DNA of 47,893 nt. It comes from CAYWHE01 sp964458125. GTDB lineage: Bacteria; Bacteroidota; Bacteroidia; AKYH767-A; OLB10. The notes beneath the pieces are model-generated. The model was not told the DNA's origin. It searched no databases and saw nothing but the letters and a program-made list of their open reading frames with translations. The stretch spans positions 1-47,893 of the forward strand of contig CAYWHE010000003.1 of the NCBI GenBank assembly GCA_964458125.1, in the 5' to 3' direction. The position numbers and the translations under genes were made by a program. Of this stretch, positions 16,279 through 24,735 are shown piece by piece; position 1 is the first letter of the stretch, and each line of letters starts with the position of its first letter.

Positions 16279-17202
16279 TTACTTACAGCGTTTTCGGGTT
16301 TTTGCCGGAAAATTCTTCAATGATTGCATTTCATTTCTGACGCAGTTCCGGAAATACTCCTCCCTGATCTGCCGGGAGGTTTTACGGCTACCGTCATGAC
16401 TCCAACCGGGCGGCCCAAAAACATATCGGATTCTGTCCTTTAAGCCAAGAGGCTTTCTGAGGTCCCGGGCTATGTTTTTCCATTCGTGAAAAACCACGGT
16501 TGGGAGGTAGCTGGTATTAATATTTTTTGTCAGTCCATAGACAACCGGCTCCTCCTCCTGCTGATAGGTACCGAAGATCCGGTCCCAGATGATGAGGAAC
16601 ATGCCCAGGTTTTTATCCAGATACAAGGGATTGGATCCATGATGAACCCTGTGGTTGGAAGGGGTTGCCAGGATCCATTCCAGGGGCCCCAGTTTGCCGA
16701 TAGTCTTGGTATGAATAAAGAACCCGTATATCTGGCACAGTGAAAAAGCCACCATGATCTGCACGGCATTAAATCCAAGCAGGGCAATCGGGATGAAATA
16801 GATGAAGCGGTATAAAGGCTGTAAAAGGGAAGATCGGATGGCAACAGAAAAATTAAATTCTTCACTGGAATGGTGGTTAACGTGGACGGCCCAGAAAAAC
16901 CGGCAGCTGTGATCGATCCGATGCAGCCAGTAAAAAGCAAAATCCTGCAAGACAACCACCATCATCCAGGCGGAGATTCCGGGTTCTATAGTAAAAAAAG
17001 CAAACTGATGAAACCAGTTCAGAATATTAAAAACAAAAACTTTTAGGGCCAGGTCCAGTAGAAAATTCGCTGTGCCGATAATGATATTAACGAAACTGTC
17101 CTTCCGGTTGTACAGGTGTAACCCCTCCAATGAACTCAGCAGGCTCTCAAAAACAATGGCAATGATGTAGGAAACCGACACCCATACTGCGACCTGATTC
17201 AT
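16279..17202 (-). CDS. Sterol desaturase / fatty-acid hydroxylase superfamily protein
   Basis: The 307-residue membrane protein has four or more hydrophobic helices and the full set of di-iron histidine clusters: H94RIDH98, H107VNHH111, H164 and H184RVHH188. These bind a non-haem di-iron centre that hydroxylates or desaturates lipids with O2 at the membrane face. The natural substrate (hopanoid, sphingolipid or carotenoid) is not indicated by the neighbours. The tail from about 270 is basic and polar. A -7 element TACATTTG lies 20 bases upstream at 17222-17229. Confidence 0.9.
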   Translation of the reverse strand: MNQVAVWVSVSYIIAIVFESLLSSLEGLHLYNRKDSFVNIIIGTANFLLDLALKVFVFNILNWFHQFAFFTIEPGISAWMMVVVLQDFAFYWLHRIDHSCRFFWAVHVNHHSSEEFNFSVAIRSSLLQPLYRFIYFIPIALLGFNAVQIMVAFSLCQIYGFFIHTKTIGKLGPLEWILATPSNHRVHHGSNPLYLDKNLGMFLIIWDRIFGTYQQEEEPVVYGLTKNINTSYLPTVVFHEWKNIARDLRKPLGLKDRIRYVFGPPGWSHDGSRKTSRQIREEYFRNCVRNEMQSLKNFPAKTRKRCK

Positions 17203-17221
17203 TTTGCATTTTTTCGGGGGG

Positions 17222-17229
17222 CAAATGTA
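17222..17229 (-). promoter_or_regulatory. Candidate -7 element of the sterol desaturase gene
   Basis: The minus strand reads TACATTTG, a perfect TAnnTTTG, 20 bases before the ATG at 17202. No convincing -33 TTG lies at the usual distance. Confidence 0.45.
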
Positions 17230-17309
17230 AAAAAATCAGCCTGTCACTATGTAATATCCCGCTGAAAAAAGGCAACATCCTAAAAAAAGCCATATTAAAT
17301 TGCCCAAAA

Positions 17310-18218
17310 ATGAAAGAAATGAAAAATAAAACAGGAAAAATTCTGATACCCCTTGCAATGGTAATGCTTTTCATGGCTTGTAAAAAGAATTCCGATGACG
17401 ATCCGGTAAACCCGGGTAACAATCCACCTCCTGTTGCTTCCATATTACCGGTTCCGGGCTCCTTCAGCCAGAAGGTGCTGATGGAGCAATTTACAGGCGC
17501 CTGGAATGGCGGATGCCCGGATGGCATTTACCGCATGGACCAGTTGATTGCAGGTGACAGCAAAATAATTGGCGTCAACATCCATATGGGAGATGCCATG
17601 GAAATTCCAGCCTTCCAGGATTTAATGGCTGTTTTTAACAGCAACAACCTTCCTCAGTTTCCGTCAGCCATGGTGAACCGTTTGCCTTCGCTTGGAAACG
17701 TGCTGCTGACCAAAACCCAGTGGGCCAGTAACGCCACGGTCGCCAAAGGCAAGACGGCTTCCTGCGGACTGGCATTCCAATCCACCCTTTCAGGCAATAC
17801 CGCGCAAATTGAAATTCATGCCGGATTCGGCAGCATCCTGTCAGGTTCCTATAATCTGACCGTTTACCTGGTTGAAAATAGGGTAACCGGAACCGGTTCC
17901 TCCTATGACCAGGTTAATACCCATTCGAGTAATGATCCTGCAGGTCCTTATTACAACTTACCATCACCGATCACCGGTTTTGAGCATAATCATGTTTTAA
18001 GGAAGGTGCTATCCGCAGGAATGGGTGACGGAATCCCGGTTGAAAAGCTGGTTCCAGGAGGTGAATATATCCGTACCTATACAGCCGATATTACCGGAAA
18101 AATTGCTGGAAATATGGAAATCGTTGCATTTATCAATAAAACCGGATCCACGGCCACCACCCATGAAATCATGAATGTACAGACGGCACCTGTCAATACC
18201 CTGAAAAACTGGGATTAA
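17310..18218 (+). CDS. Omp28-like lipoprotein, array copy 1 (NGGC)
   Basis: The 302-residue protein has a lipobox LFMAC (C24), then a short acidic/proline linker and the Omp28-related domain from about residue 45. The redox-site segment reads FTGAWNGGC: C69 is kept and the first cysteine is Asn66, so it cannot form a CXXC dithiol. A second cysteine occurs later in TASCGLAF. The C-terminus NTLKNWD is shared by the array. The family is known as outer-membrane lipoproteins of Bacteroidota with a thioredoxin-like fold. The role is not established. A strong terminator follows at 18238-18267. Confidence 0.85.
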   Translation: MKEMKNKTGKILIPLAMVMLFMACKKNSDDDPVNPGNNPPPVASILPVPGSFSQKVLMEQFTGAWNGGCPDGIYRMDQLIAGDSKIIGVNIHMGDAMEIPAFQDLMAVFNSNNLPQFPSAMVNRLPSLGNVLLTKTQWASNATVAKGKTASCGLAFQSTLSGNTAQIEIHAGFGSILSGSYNLTVYLVENRVTGTGSSYDQVNTHSSNDPAGPYYNLPSPITGFEHNHVLRKVLSAGMGDGIPVEKLVPGGEYIRTYTADITGKIAGNMEIVAFINKTGSTATTHEIMNVQTAPVNTLKNWD

Positions 18219-18237
18219 AACCGGATTCCATCATGGA

Positions 18238-18267
18238 AGGGGGCTTTTCTGAGGCCCCCTTTTTTTA
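18238..18267 (+). terminator. Intrinsic terminator after Omp28 copy 1
   Basis: A 7-bp stem AGGGGGC / GCCCCCT (18238-18244 and 18254-18260) with a nine-base loop is followed by a run of T. It lies 20 bases after the stop codon at 18218. Confidence 0.85.
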
Positions 18268-18299
18268 TTTGTTTAATTCATTTTTTTAGGGTTACTTTG
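18268..18299 (+). promoter_or_regulatory. Promoter of Omp28 copy 2
   Basis: TTTG (18268-18271) and TTACTTTG (18292-18299, one mismatch from TAnnTTTG) are 20 bases apart. This sits between the terminator of copy 1 and the start codon of copy 2 at 18324, so copy 2 has its own promoter. Confidence 0.45.
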
Positions 18300-18323
18300 G
18301 GAAAAATAAACAAACCTGAAAAA

Positions 18324-19226
18324 ATGAAAAGACTAATTTTAATGGCTGCGCTATTTGCTGTAGCCGTAACATCCTGTAAGAAAAAGGATGACGATGAAAC
18401 AAACGGCGGTGGAAATAATGGTCCTACATCACCCATAACTGCCGTTCCTGCGAGTTTCAGTCCGAAAGTTTTGCTGGAAGAATTTACAGGTGCCTGGTGC
18501 GGGTATTGCCCTCGTGGCGCATTTGAGTCTGATAAACTGGACAGCATACAAGCCGGAAAGTTTATTCCGGTAGCCATTCATGTCGGAGATATTATGAAAA
18601 TTGCTTTAGGGGAATCCATAGACTCCGTTTATAATGATTATGGTTACCCGGGAGGTATGATCAACCGCGTAACCTCCGGCAGTACACCTACCATGGCCAC
18701 CAATTTATGGTCTTCCAAGACAAATGCAGCCCTGTCTCAGGTTCCTGACGGTGGCCTGGCCATTGATGCTTCAAAAATTGAAAACAATATATTATCACTG
18801 GAGGTGCATGCCGGTTTTAAGGCCGTGCTTTCAGGAGATTACAGGCTGAATGTTTTCATGCTTGAAAAAAGTGTTATCAACGCCAGTACTTCCTATGACC
18901 AGCATAATTACATGAGCCAGTCTGGTTCTGCACCTGATCAATCCAGTTATTATTATAATTTCCCTCCGGTCATTCATAATTTCGAACACAAGCATGTATT
19001 GAGAAAGGTGATTTCCAGCAGCAGCGTTTGGGGCGATACCATACCGTCAGCCAATATTGGCATTGGAAAAGAATTTGTTAAAACCTATACGGTTGATCTT
19101 ACCGGCATCACTCCCTCAACCATGGAAATTGTTGCCTTTATAGATAAAAACAGCGGTACAAAAACCGGACACCAGGTGGTCAATGTACAAAAGGTAACCG
19201 TAGGAACCTACAAGAATTGGGATTAA
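18324..19226 (+). CDS. Omp28-like lipoprotein, array copy 2 (CGYC)
   Basis: The ATG at 18324 is preferred over an upstream TTG at 18297 because it puts the signal peptide and lipobox (AVTSC, C18) at the N-terminus. The 300-residue protein has the Omp28 domain with FTGAWCGYCPRG (C59-G-Y-C62), an intact thioredoxin-like CXXC. The later cysteine of copies 1, 3 and 4 is absent here (GGLAID). It ends TYKNWD. Promoter elements lie at 18268-18299. No clear terminator separates it from copy 3, 95 bases on. Confidence 0.88.
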   Translation: MKRLILMAALFAVAVTSCKKKDDDETNGGGNNGPTSPITAVPASFSPKVLLEEFTGAWCGYCPRGAFESDKLDSIQAGKFIPVAIHVGDIMKIALGESIDSVYNDYGYPGGMINRVTSGSTPTMATNLWSSKTNAALSQVPDGGLAIDASKIENNILSLEVHAGFKAVLSGDYRLNVFMLEKSVINASTSYDQHNYMSQSGSAPDQSSYYYNFPPVIHNFEHKHVLRKVISSSSVWGDTIPSANIGIGKEFVKTYTVDLTGITPSTMEIVAFIDKNSGTKTGHQVVNVQKVTVGTYKNWD

Positions 19227-19321
19227 TCCAAGGATGAAGTGTTTCTTCAGCATTGATTTCATTTCGGCTGAAACTTGCATATCTGTAAATAATTCAACTA
19301 ATCTAACCATAAAATGTACCC

Positions 19322-20431
19322 ATGAGAAAACTAATGCTAGTAGCAGCCTTCCTGGCTGTGGCTGTTATTTCCTGTAAAAAAAGCAGCGATGATGATTCCA
19401 GTTCCGGTCCTATTCCCTGCGACAATGTGGCGGATTTCACCTTCACGATGGACTCGACCGGTAATGCGGTATTTACCAATACCTCAACGGGCCATATATC
19501 AACTTCAACCTGGAGTTTTGGCGATAATACGTCATCGAATGAAAAAAACCCGGTACACAAATTTACCAAACCCGGTTCTTTTTCTGTAATTCTGACGGTT
19601 GATAATTCACAGGGCACTTGTTCCAAAGTGATTACCAAAAAGGTATTGGTACCCATCACCAACAGTTTCCCGGTTCCAACCACATTCGCCAAGAAGGTGC
19701 TCATCGAAGAATTTACCGGTACCTGGTGCGGCTACTGCCCTGACGGAGCTTACCGCATGGAGGAAATCATCAAGGATAATCCGGATCGTGTTTTCGGAGC
19801 CTCTGTTCATCAGGGTGACCCGATGCAGTTGCCTCTCTACACAACCCTTGACAACACCTTTAACGTAACCGGTTTTCCTTCCGGTATGGTTGCACGTGTT
19901 CCTTACCAGGGAACGGTTCCGATGAACCGTGGTTATTGGGCCACGGCCACCAATACCATATTGGGCCAGACAGCCAAATGCGGCCTGGCCATTGATGCCC
20001 GTGTCAGCGGGACGGATATCACGGTGGAAGTGCATGCTGCCTTTAATGCAGCCATCAGCGGCACACACAACGTAACCGTTTACCTGACGGAGGATGGTGT
20101 TAATAAAGGTACCAGCTACGATCAGCATAACTATTATAATGCAGATAATACCAGTCCGTTTTACCAGTTGGGTGACCCGATTCCCGGGTTTAAACATAAT
20201 AATGTGATAACAAAGGTGCTTTCCGCTGATATGGGCGATGCCATTCCTGCATCCTTTCTGGTAGCCGGGGGTCATTTTGAGAAAACCTATACGGCAACCT
20301 TACCAGCAGGTACGAATACCGACAGGCTGCATGTTATTGCTTTCGTCAATAAAACAGGAGCTTCCGCAACCACCCACGAGGTGCTGAATGTACAATACAC
20401 TGCTGCAAACTCTATTAAAGGCTGGGATTAA
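19322..20431 (+). CDS. Omp28-like lipoprotein with added PKD domain, array copy 3 (CGYC)
   Basis: This 369-residue copy is longer than the others because a PKD domain (about residues 36-112, with STWSFGDNTSSNEKNPVHKF) lies between the lipobox (AVISC, C18) and the Omp28 domain. The redox site is intact, FTGTWCGYCPDG (C136, C139), and a third cysteine is present in AKCGLAI. It ends SIKGWD. PKD domains often mediate surface contacts, so this copy may reach further from the membrane. A perfect 12-bp terminator follows at 20451-20485. Confidence 0.88.
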   Translation: MRKLMLVAAFLAVAVISCKKSSDDDSSSGPIPCDNVADFTFTMDSTGNAVFTNTSTGHISTSTWSFGDNTSSNEKNPVHKFTKPGSFSVILTVDNSQGTCSKVITKKVLVPITNSFPVPTTFAKKVLIEEFTGTWCGYCPDGAYRMEEIIKDNPDRVFGASVHQGDPMQLPLYTTLDNTFNVTGFPSGMVARVPYQGTVPMNRGYWATATNTILGQTAKCGLAIDARVSGTDITVEVHAAFNAAISGTHNVTVYLTEDGVNKGTSYDQHNYYNADNTSPFYQLGDPIPGFKHNNVITKVLSADMGDAIPASFLVAGGHFEKTYTATLPAGTNTDRLHVIAFVNKTGASATTHEVLNVQYTAANSIKGWD

Positions 20432-20450
20432 CCATTGCCTCTTTCCGTTG

Positions 20451-20485
20451 AAACGTGCAGGCCATCAGCCTGCACGTTTTTTTTT
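20451..20485 (+). terminator. Intrinsic terminator after Omp28 copy 3
   Basis: A 12-bp perfect stem (AAACGTGCAGGC / GCCTGCACGTTT, 20451-20462 and 20468-20479) with a five-base loop runs into a T tract. It starts 20 bases after the stop codon at 20431. Confidence 0.92.
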
Positions 20486-20608
20486 ACCATCCCGACGGAA
20501 TATCCCAAATGTAAGATTCAAGGATATTTTATGGAATCTCCGGGTTTTCATGCGTGTAATTTGCACCCGGAAATCATTTTTCGTTTTACACATCAAAACA
20601 CAAATCGC

Positions 20609-21511
20609 ATGAAAAATCTATTACTTTCAATGAGTATCATGGCGGCCTTATTTTCGGCCTGCAAAAAAGAAACGGCTGACGAAGCCACCCCGGCTGGTGA
20701 TGTCAATGGTCAGAAACAAATTGCCGGTATCAACCAGTTGGTTCCTTCTGTTTTTACGAAGAAAGCCTTTATTGAGAGTTTTACCGGGGCCTCTTATAAT
20801 AAATGCCCGGAAACTGATGCGCTTGTTGAAAACATGATCGTCAATAACCCGAACCGTGTTGTGGCTGTTGCTGTACATGAAGGCGATAAAATGGAAACCC
20901 TGTTTAATCAAACGATTCATTCGGTATTCAACAACGGATCAACTCCAGCCGTACCTTCGTATATGATTAACCGGATTCCTGTGGCCAACCAGGTTTTCCT
21001 GAACAGCCATCAAATGCAGGGATTTACGAATAAGGGATTTAATATGACGGCGACTTGCGGATTAGCTATTAACTCAACGGTCGCCGGCAGAAAAGTACTG
21101 GTAACCGTTCATGCCGGTTTTAACCAGGCCCTGACGGGGAATCATCACCTTTCGGTCTGCCTGACCGAGAACCAGGTATCCGGTTTGGGAAAAGGTTATG
21201 ATCAGCTGAATACCTATAATACAGTTCCAAGCAGCACTTATTATAACCAGGGTGATCCGATTGTCGGATACAAACACGATCATGTGCTGAGGAAAATGCT
21301 GACTGCTGATTTAGGAAACATGATAGACCCTTCAAAACTTACACCCGGAGGTCATGAAATTCAGAATTTCCAGGTCGATATACCTTATGACTGGGATCTG
21401 AACCGGCTCTATGTAGTGGCTTATATCAACCGGGTAGGGATGAACCCAATCACTCATGAAGTGCTGAACGCCCAGACAGCCAAGTTGGGAACTTTGAAAA
21501 ACTGGGATTAA
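20609..21511 (+). CDS. Omp28-like lipoprotein, array copy 4 (YNKC)
   Basis: The start at 20609 gives a 300-residue protein with signal peptide and lipobox (LFSAC, C18). A longer frame back to 20435 has no signal peptide at its N-terminus and runs through the terminator of copy 3. The Omp28 domain is present but the redox segment is FTGASYNKCP: Trp and the first Cys are Ser and Tyr63, and only C66 remains. The later cysteine (ATCGLAI) is kept. It ends TLKNWD. The upstream TAATTTG at 20557-20563 is only an approximate -7 element. Confidence 0.85.
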   Translation: MKNLLLSMSIMAALFSACKKETADEATPAGDVNGQKQIAGINQLVPSVFTKKAFIESFTGASYNKCPETDALVENMIVNNPNRVVAVAVHEGDKMETLFNQTIHSVFNNGSTPAVPSYMINRIPVANQVFLNSHQMQGFTNKGFNMTATCGLAINSTVAGRKVLVTVHAGFNQALTGNHHLSVCLTENQVSGLGKGYDQLNTYNTVPSSTYYNQGDPIVGYKHDHVLRKMLTADLGNMIDPSKLTPGGHEIQNFQVDIPYDWDLNRLYVVAYINRVGMNPITHEVLNAQTAKLGTLKNWD

Positions 21512-21533
21512 TTAACTTAACTTAAATCGATGC

Positions 21534-21577
21534 AAAAAGGTGGTTGAAACTAGAAACAACCACCTTTTTTATTTTTT
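21534..21577 (+). terminator. Intrinsic terminator after Omp28 copy 4
   Basis: An 8-bp core stem (GGTGGTTG / CAACCACC, 21539-21546 and 21557-21564) is extended by five A:T pairs and followed by a T-rich stretch. It is 22 bases after the stop at 21511. Confidence 0.88.
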
Positions 21578-21635
21578 TAAACTTCAATCCTGAAAGATTG
21601 CCGGAACAAACTTTTCGGTGCTTTTTCTACTGTCA

Positions 21636-22088
21636 TCAGGACTCTTTTTTTGCGTCCTCATGAATTTCAATTTTTTCAATTTTGTCCCCGGCCCTGATCA
21701 TATCGATTACTTCAAGTCCTTCGTTTACCTTCCCGAAGCAGGTATGATTCCGATCCAGATGGGCTGTATTTTTCCGGCTCAGGCAAATAAAAAACTGTGA
21801 GCCTCCCGTATCCCGGCCTGCATGGGCCATAGACAACACACCCCTGTCGTGATACTGCTTTTCCCCTGTAAGTTCGCATTTGATATGGTATCCGGGGCCG
21901 TCGCTTCCAGTGCCTTTGGGACATCCGCCCTGTATAACAAAATCAGGAATAACCCGGTGAAAGGTCAGTCCGTCATAGAAGCCCTTTTTGGAAAGGGCTA
22001 TAAAGTTGTCAACGGTGTTGGGTGCATCCTTTTCGTAAAAGGACACCTGGAGCATACCTTTTGAGGTGTGTATCGTAGCTGTTTTCAT
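21636..22088 (-). CDS. Cyclophilin-type peptidyl-prolyl cis-trans isomerase
   Basis: The 150-residue protein is a single cyclophilin domain with the catalytic FHRVIPDFVIQGG (F43-H44-R45) and later SMAHAGRDTGGSQFFIC. It speeds cis-trans isomerisation of prolyl bonds. No signal peptide is seen, so it is predicted cytoplasmic. The ATG at 22088 overlaps the NUDIX stop (22085) by four bases, so the two are translationally coupled. Confidence 0.93.
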   Translation of the reverse strand: MKTATIHTSKGMLQVSFYEKDAPNTVDNFIALSKKGFYDGLTFHRVIPDFVIQGGCPKGTGSDGPGYHIKCELTGEKQYHDRGVLSMAHAGRDTGGSQFFICLSRKNTAHLDRNHTCFGKVNEGLEVIDMIRAGDKIEKIEIHEDAKKES

Positions 22089-22735
22089 GATTGATCTGGT
22101 TCGATGACCGGGTATAGCAGGCTGGTAAATTCACTAAGTATCATAGCGGTTGCTCCCCATATTTCAATTCCTCCGAGACTGTAACAAGGGGCCAGTACCC
22201 GGGTACCACGGGAACTCCTGAATTCTTTTTCCGCCAGATTCTTTTTCCCGTGAAATCCGTCCAAAGGTAATTCAATTATCCGTTTCACCTCACCGGAATT
22301 AAGCCGAAAAGTTGGTTTTTCCTGTAATACTGTAAAAAATGGATGAACAATAAAATTGCTGGGTGGAATATAAACTGCTGTCAACCTGCTCCACACCTGG
22401 GCCTCGGCCAGGGAAACACCTATTTCCTCCCGGGTTTCCCGGATGGCTGTCTGAAGTTCTGTTTCTCCTGGTTCCATTTTGCCTCCCGGCAGGGCAATCT
22501 GACCGGCATGCAATCCGGCTTCAGCCCTTTCGATTAAAATAATCATCGACTGGTTCTGCTGAGGATAAAGCAGCAACATTACACATGCTGTCTTTACTTC
22601 CTTATTTGTACCGGAAAAATCCGGCAGACCCGCTTTCCTGCCCTGTGGTGCCAGTCGCTGATGTGCTTCAACTCCCGGCAGTCCGTAAGCCAGGGATCTG
22701 CGTAACTTAAAAATATCGGCTTCAAAGCGGGTCAT
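22085..22735 (-). CDS. NUDIX hydrolase, CoA pyrophosphatase (NudL-like)
   Basis: The 216-residue protein contains a full Nudix box G85-V107 (pattern GX5EX7REUXEEXGU, with REEIGV). The CoA-type segment LIERAEAGLHAGQIALPGGK comes just before it and marks CoA diphosphatases. Such enzymes cleave CoA or acyl-CoA to phosphopantetheine and 3',5'-ADP. It lies three bases after the ABC transporter stop and overlaps the cyclophilin start, so the three genes form one operon. Confidence 0.88.
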   Translation of the reverse strand: MTRFEADIFKLRRSLAYGLPGVEAHQRLAPQGRKAGLPDFSGTNKEVKTACVMLLLYPQQNQSMIILIERAEAGLHAGQIALPGGKMEPGETELQTAIRETREEIGVSLAEAQVWSRLTAVYIPPSNFIVHPFFTVLQEKPTFRLNSGEVKRIIELPLDGFHGKKNLAEKEFRSSRGTRVLAPCYSLGGIEIWGATAMILSEFTSLLYPVIEPDQS

Positions 22736-22738
22736 GCT

Positions 22739-24523
22739 TTAAACGGCTCCTGCCATTTTCTGACCGGCAACGCCTTCCGGATGTTTTCTTTCCCCGATCT
22801 GCTGACGCCACATGGCATAATAAAGACCTTTGGAATCCAGCAGGTCCTGATGCTGTCCTGATTCCACTATCCTCCCCCTTTCCAAAACATATATCTTATC
22901 GGCATGCATGATGGTCGACAACCGGTGCGCAATCAGGATGGTAATATGATTCCGGCTTCCTGAAATTTCCCTCACCGTGGAAGCTATTTCTTCTTCCGTC
23001 AGGGAGTCAAGCGAGGAAGTGGCTTCATCAAATACAAGCAGGGCAGGCTTCCGCAGTAAGGCCCTGGCAATGGAAAGCCGTTGTTTTTCACCTCCGGATA
23101 CCTTCACTCCCCCTTCCCCGATTACGGTATCCAGACCCTTATCGGCCCGCTCCAACAAACTTTTACAGGCAGCCTTTTCCAGCATTTCAATACATTCCTT
23201 GTCCGTTGCATCAGGAGCGACAAACAGGAGGTTTTCGCGGATGGTACCTGAAAACAACTGGGTGTCCTGGGTGACAAATCCAATCTGGCCTCTCAGTTCA
23301 TCAAGGTCAACCTGGCTGCTATCGATTGAATTATAAAGAATATGTCCGCTCATCGGACGATACAACCCGACAAGAAGTTTGACCAGAGTCGTTTTGCCGG
23401 ATCCTGAGGGCCCGACAAAGGCAATGGTTTCCCCCAGTCCGGTTTCAAATGAAACATCCTGGAGGGCGTTCAACTGGGCACTTTGATGTTTAAAGGTTAC
23501 CTGGCGAAAGGATAGCCTTGCAATTTCACCTGTTGACCTTGGTTTTATTGGTTTCGGCTCCAATGGCGTCTTTAAAATATCTTCAAAATTTTTGAGGGAC
23601 ACTTCTGTTTCCCGGTAAATATTGATAATATTTCCCAGTTCCTGGAGCGGTCCGAAAATAAAAAAGGAATAAATAAAGAGGGAGAAAAACTGACCAAATG
23701 TAATTTGCTTATCATAAACCAGGTACATCATAAAAAATAAAAGACCGTTACGCAGGAGATTTACAAAGGTGCCCTGGATGAAACTCAGGCTCCGGATATA
23801 TTTTATTTTTTTTAATTCAAGTTTCAGTATTTTCTGTGTTGTACCGTTCAGCCTGTCAATTTCCTGACGAGCCAGCCCCAGGCTTTTCACCAGTTCAATA
23901 TTGCGAAGCGACTCGGTTGTACTGCCGGCCAGGGATGTCGTTTCAGCGACGATGACCTTTTGAATGGTTTTCACTTTTTTACTTAATGCCGAACTTAAAA
24001 TACCAAGCAGGGGAATCGTGGAAAAATAAACGATGGCAATGACCGGGCTGACCCTGATTGCATAAACCGTAACGAAAATGATTCCGACCAGGGAGGTAAA
24101 CAGGATGTTGATCATGGCCGATATTAACCGTTCCGAATCGGTCCTCACCTTCTGGAGTTTCCCCAGCGTTTCCCCGCTTCGCTGGTCCTCAAAAACCTGA
24201 AAAGGCAATCCCAGGGAATGACCCAAACCATCAGCATAGATACGGGCTCCGACACGCTGGGTGATATTATTAACATAATAATCCTGAAAGTTCTTGGCAA
24301 CCCTTGATACAAAAGCAACGCCCATGGCGGCCAGCAGCAACATACCGGCGCCCTTCAGAAACTCAGGCCGGTTCCATTTTTCAGGGTCTTTGACAAATTT
24401 ATCGATGACGACCTGGAAAATGGCCGGATCAAGCAGGGAAAATACCTGGTTAACAGCGGCCAAAACAAGGGCCAGGCCCACCATGGAGCTGTGCCTTTTA
24501 AGGTAGGAAAAAAGTATTTTCAT
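22739..24523 (-). CDS. ABC transporter, fused permease and ATPase (half-transporter exporter)
   Basis: With the start at 24523 the protein has 594 residues. It has about six membrane helices (residues 15-300), then an ATPase domain with Walker A GPSGSGKT (371-378), the Q-loop, signature VSGGEKQRLS, Walker B LLVFDEATSSLD and an H-loop in LIAHRLS. It is a type IV exporter half-transporter that works as a homodimer or heterodimer in the inner membrane. The substrate is not known. A TTG start at 24541 is possible in frame, but the -7 element TACCTTTG covers it, so the ATG at 24523 is right. It leads the NUDIX/cyclophilin operon. Confidence 0.92.
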   Translation of the reverse strand: MKILFSYLKRHSSMVGLALVLAAVNQVFSLLDPAIFQVVIDKFVKDPEKWNRPEFLKGAGMLLLAAMGVAFVSRVAKNFQDYYVNNITQRVGARIYADGLGHSLGLPFQVFEDQRSGETLGKLQKVRTDSERLISAMINILFTSLVGIIFVTVYAIRVSPVIAIVYFSTIPLLGILSSALSKKVKTIQKVIVAETTSLAGSTTESLRNIELVKSLGLARQEIDRLNGTTQKILKLELKKIKYIRSLSFIQGTFVNLLRNGLLFFMMYLVYDKQITFGQFFSLFIYSFFIFGPLQELGNIINIYRETEVSLKNFEDILKTPLEPKPIKPRSTGEIARLSFRQVTFKHQSAQLNALQDVSFETGLGETIAFVGPSGSGKTTLVKLLVGLYRPMSGHILYNSIDSSQVDLDELRGQIGFVTQDTQLFSGTIRENLLFVAPDATDKECIEMLEKAACKSLLERADKGLDTVIGEGGVKVSGGEKQRLSIARALLRKPALLVFDEATSSLDSLTEEEIASTVREISGSRNHITILIAHRLSTIMHADKIYVLERGRIVESGQHQDLLDSKGLYYAMWRQQIGERKHPEGVAGQKMAGAV

Positions 24524-24538
24524 AGTATTAAAGGGCTT

Positions 24539-24546
24539 CAAAGGTA
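24539..24546 (-). promoter_or_regulatory. -7 element of the ABC/NUDIX/cyclophilin operon
   Basis: The minus strand reads TACCTTTG, a perfect TAnnTTTG, 15 bases upstream of the ATG at 24523. It overlaps the alternative TTG start, which helps decide the start codon. Confidence 0.55.
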
Positions 24547-24697
24547 TAAATAAACCGGTTTAAGCCCGAAGGTTACCGGGACAGAATCTAACAATCATGC
24601 TGACCATGAGTTTACTGAAATTATGAATAGGCGGGTTTATAGGCCCTGCCTGTCAGATTCAGGCAACAAATTCATCCCTGTTTTCGTTTTTTTCACT

Positions 24698-24705
24698 TAA
24701 TTTTG
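24698..24705 (+). promoter_or_regulatory. Candidate -7 element of the TonB-domain protein gene
   Basis: TAATTTTG is a perfect TAnnTTTG, 30 bases before the ATG at 24736. The -33 region is weak (CCTG, spacer 17). Confidence 0.45.
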
Positions 24706-24735
24706 AGGGCTTAAAAATCTCCAAAAAATATTCCC

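Noticed and set aside
19230..19300. A weak inverted repeat (TTCAGC / GCTGAA) between Omp28 copies 2 and 3
   Set aside because: The arms are short and no T run follows, so it is not called a terminator.
19607..20275. A long antisense frame (222 codons) across Omp28 copy 3
   Set aside because: It mirrors a strongly supported lipoprotein gene with PKD and CXXC motifs and has no recognisable features of its own.
20435..20608. N-terminal extension of Omp28 copy 4
   Set aside because: It runs through the terminator of copy 3 and would place the signal peptide inside the protein.
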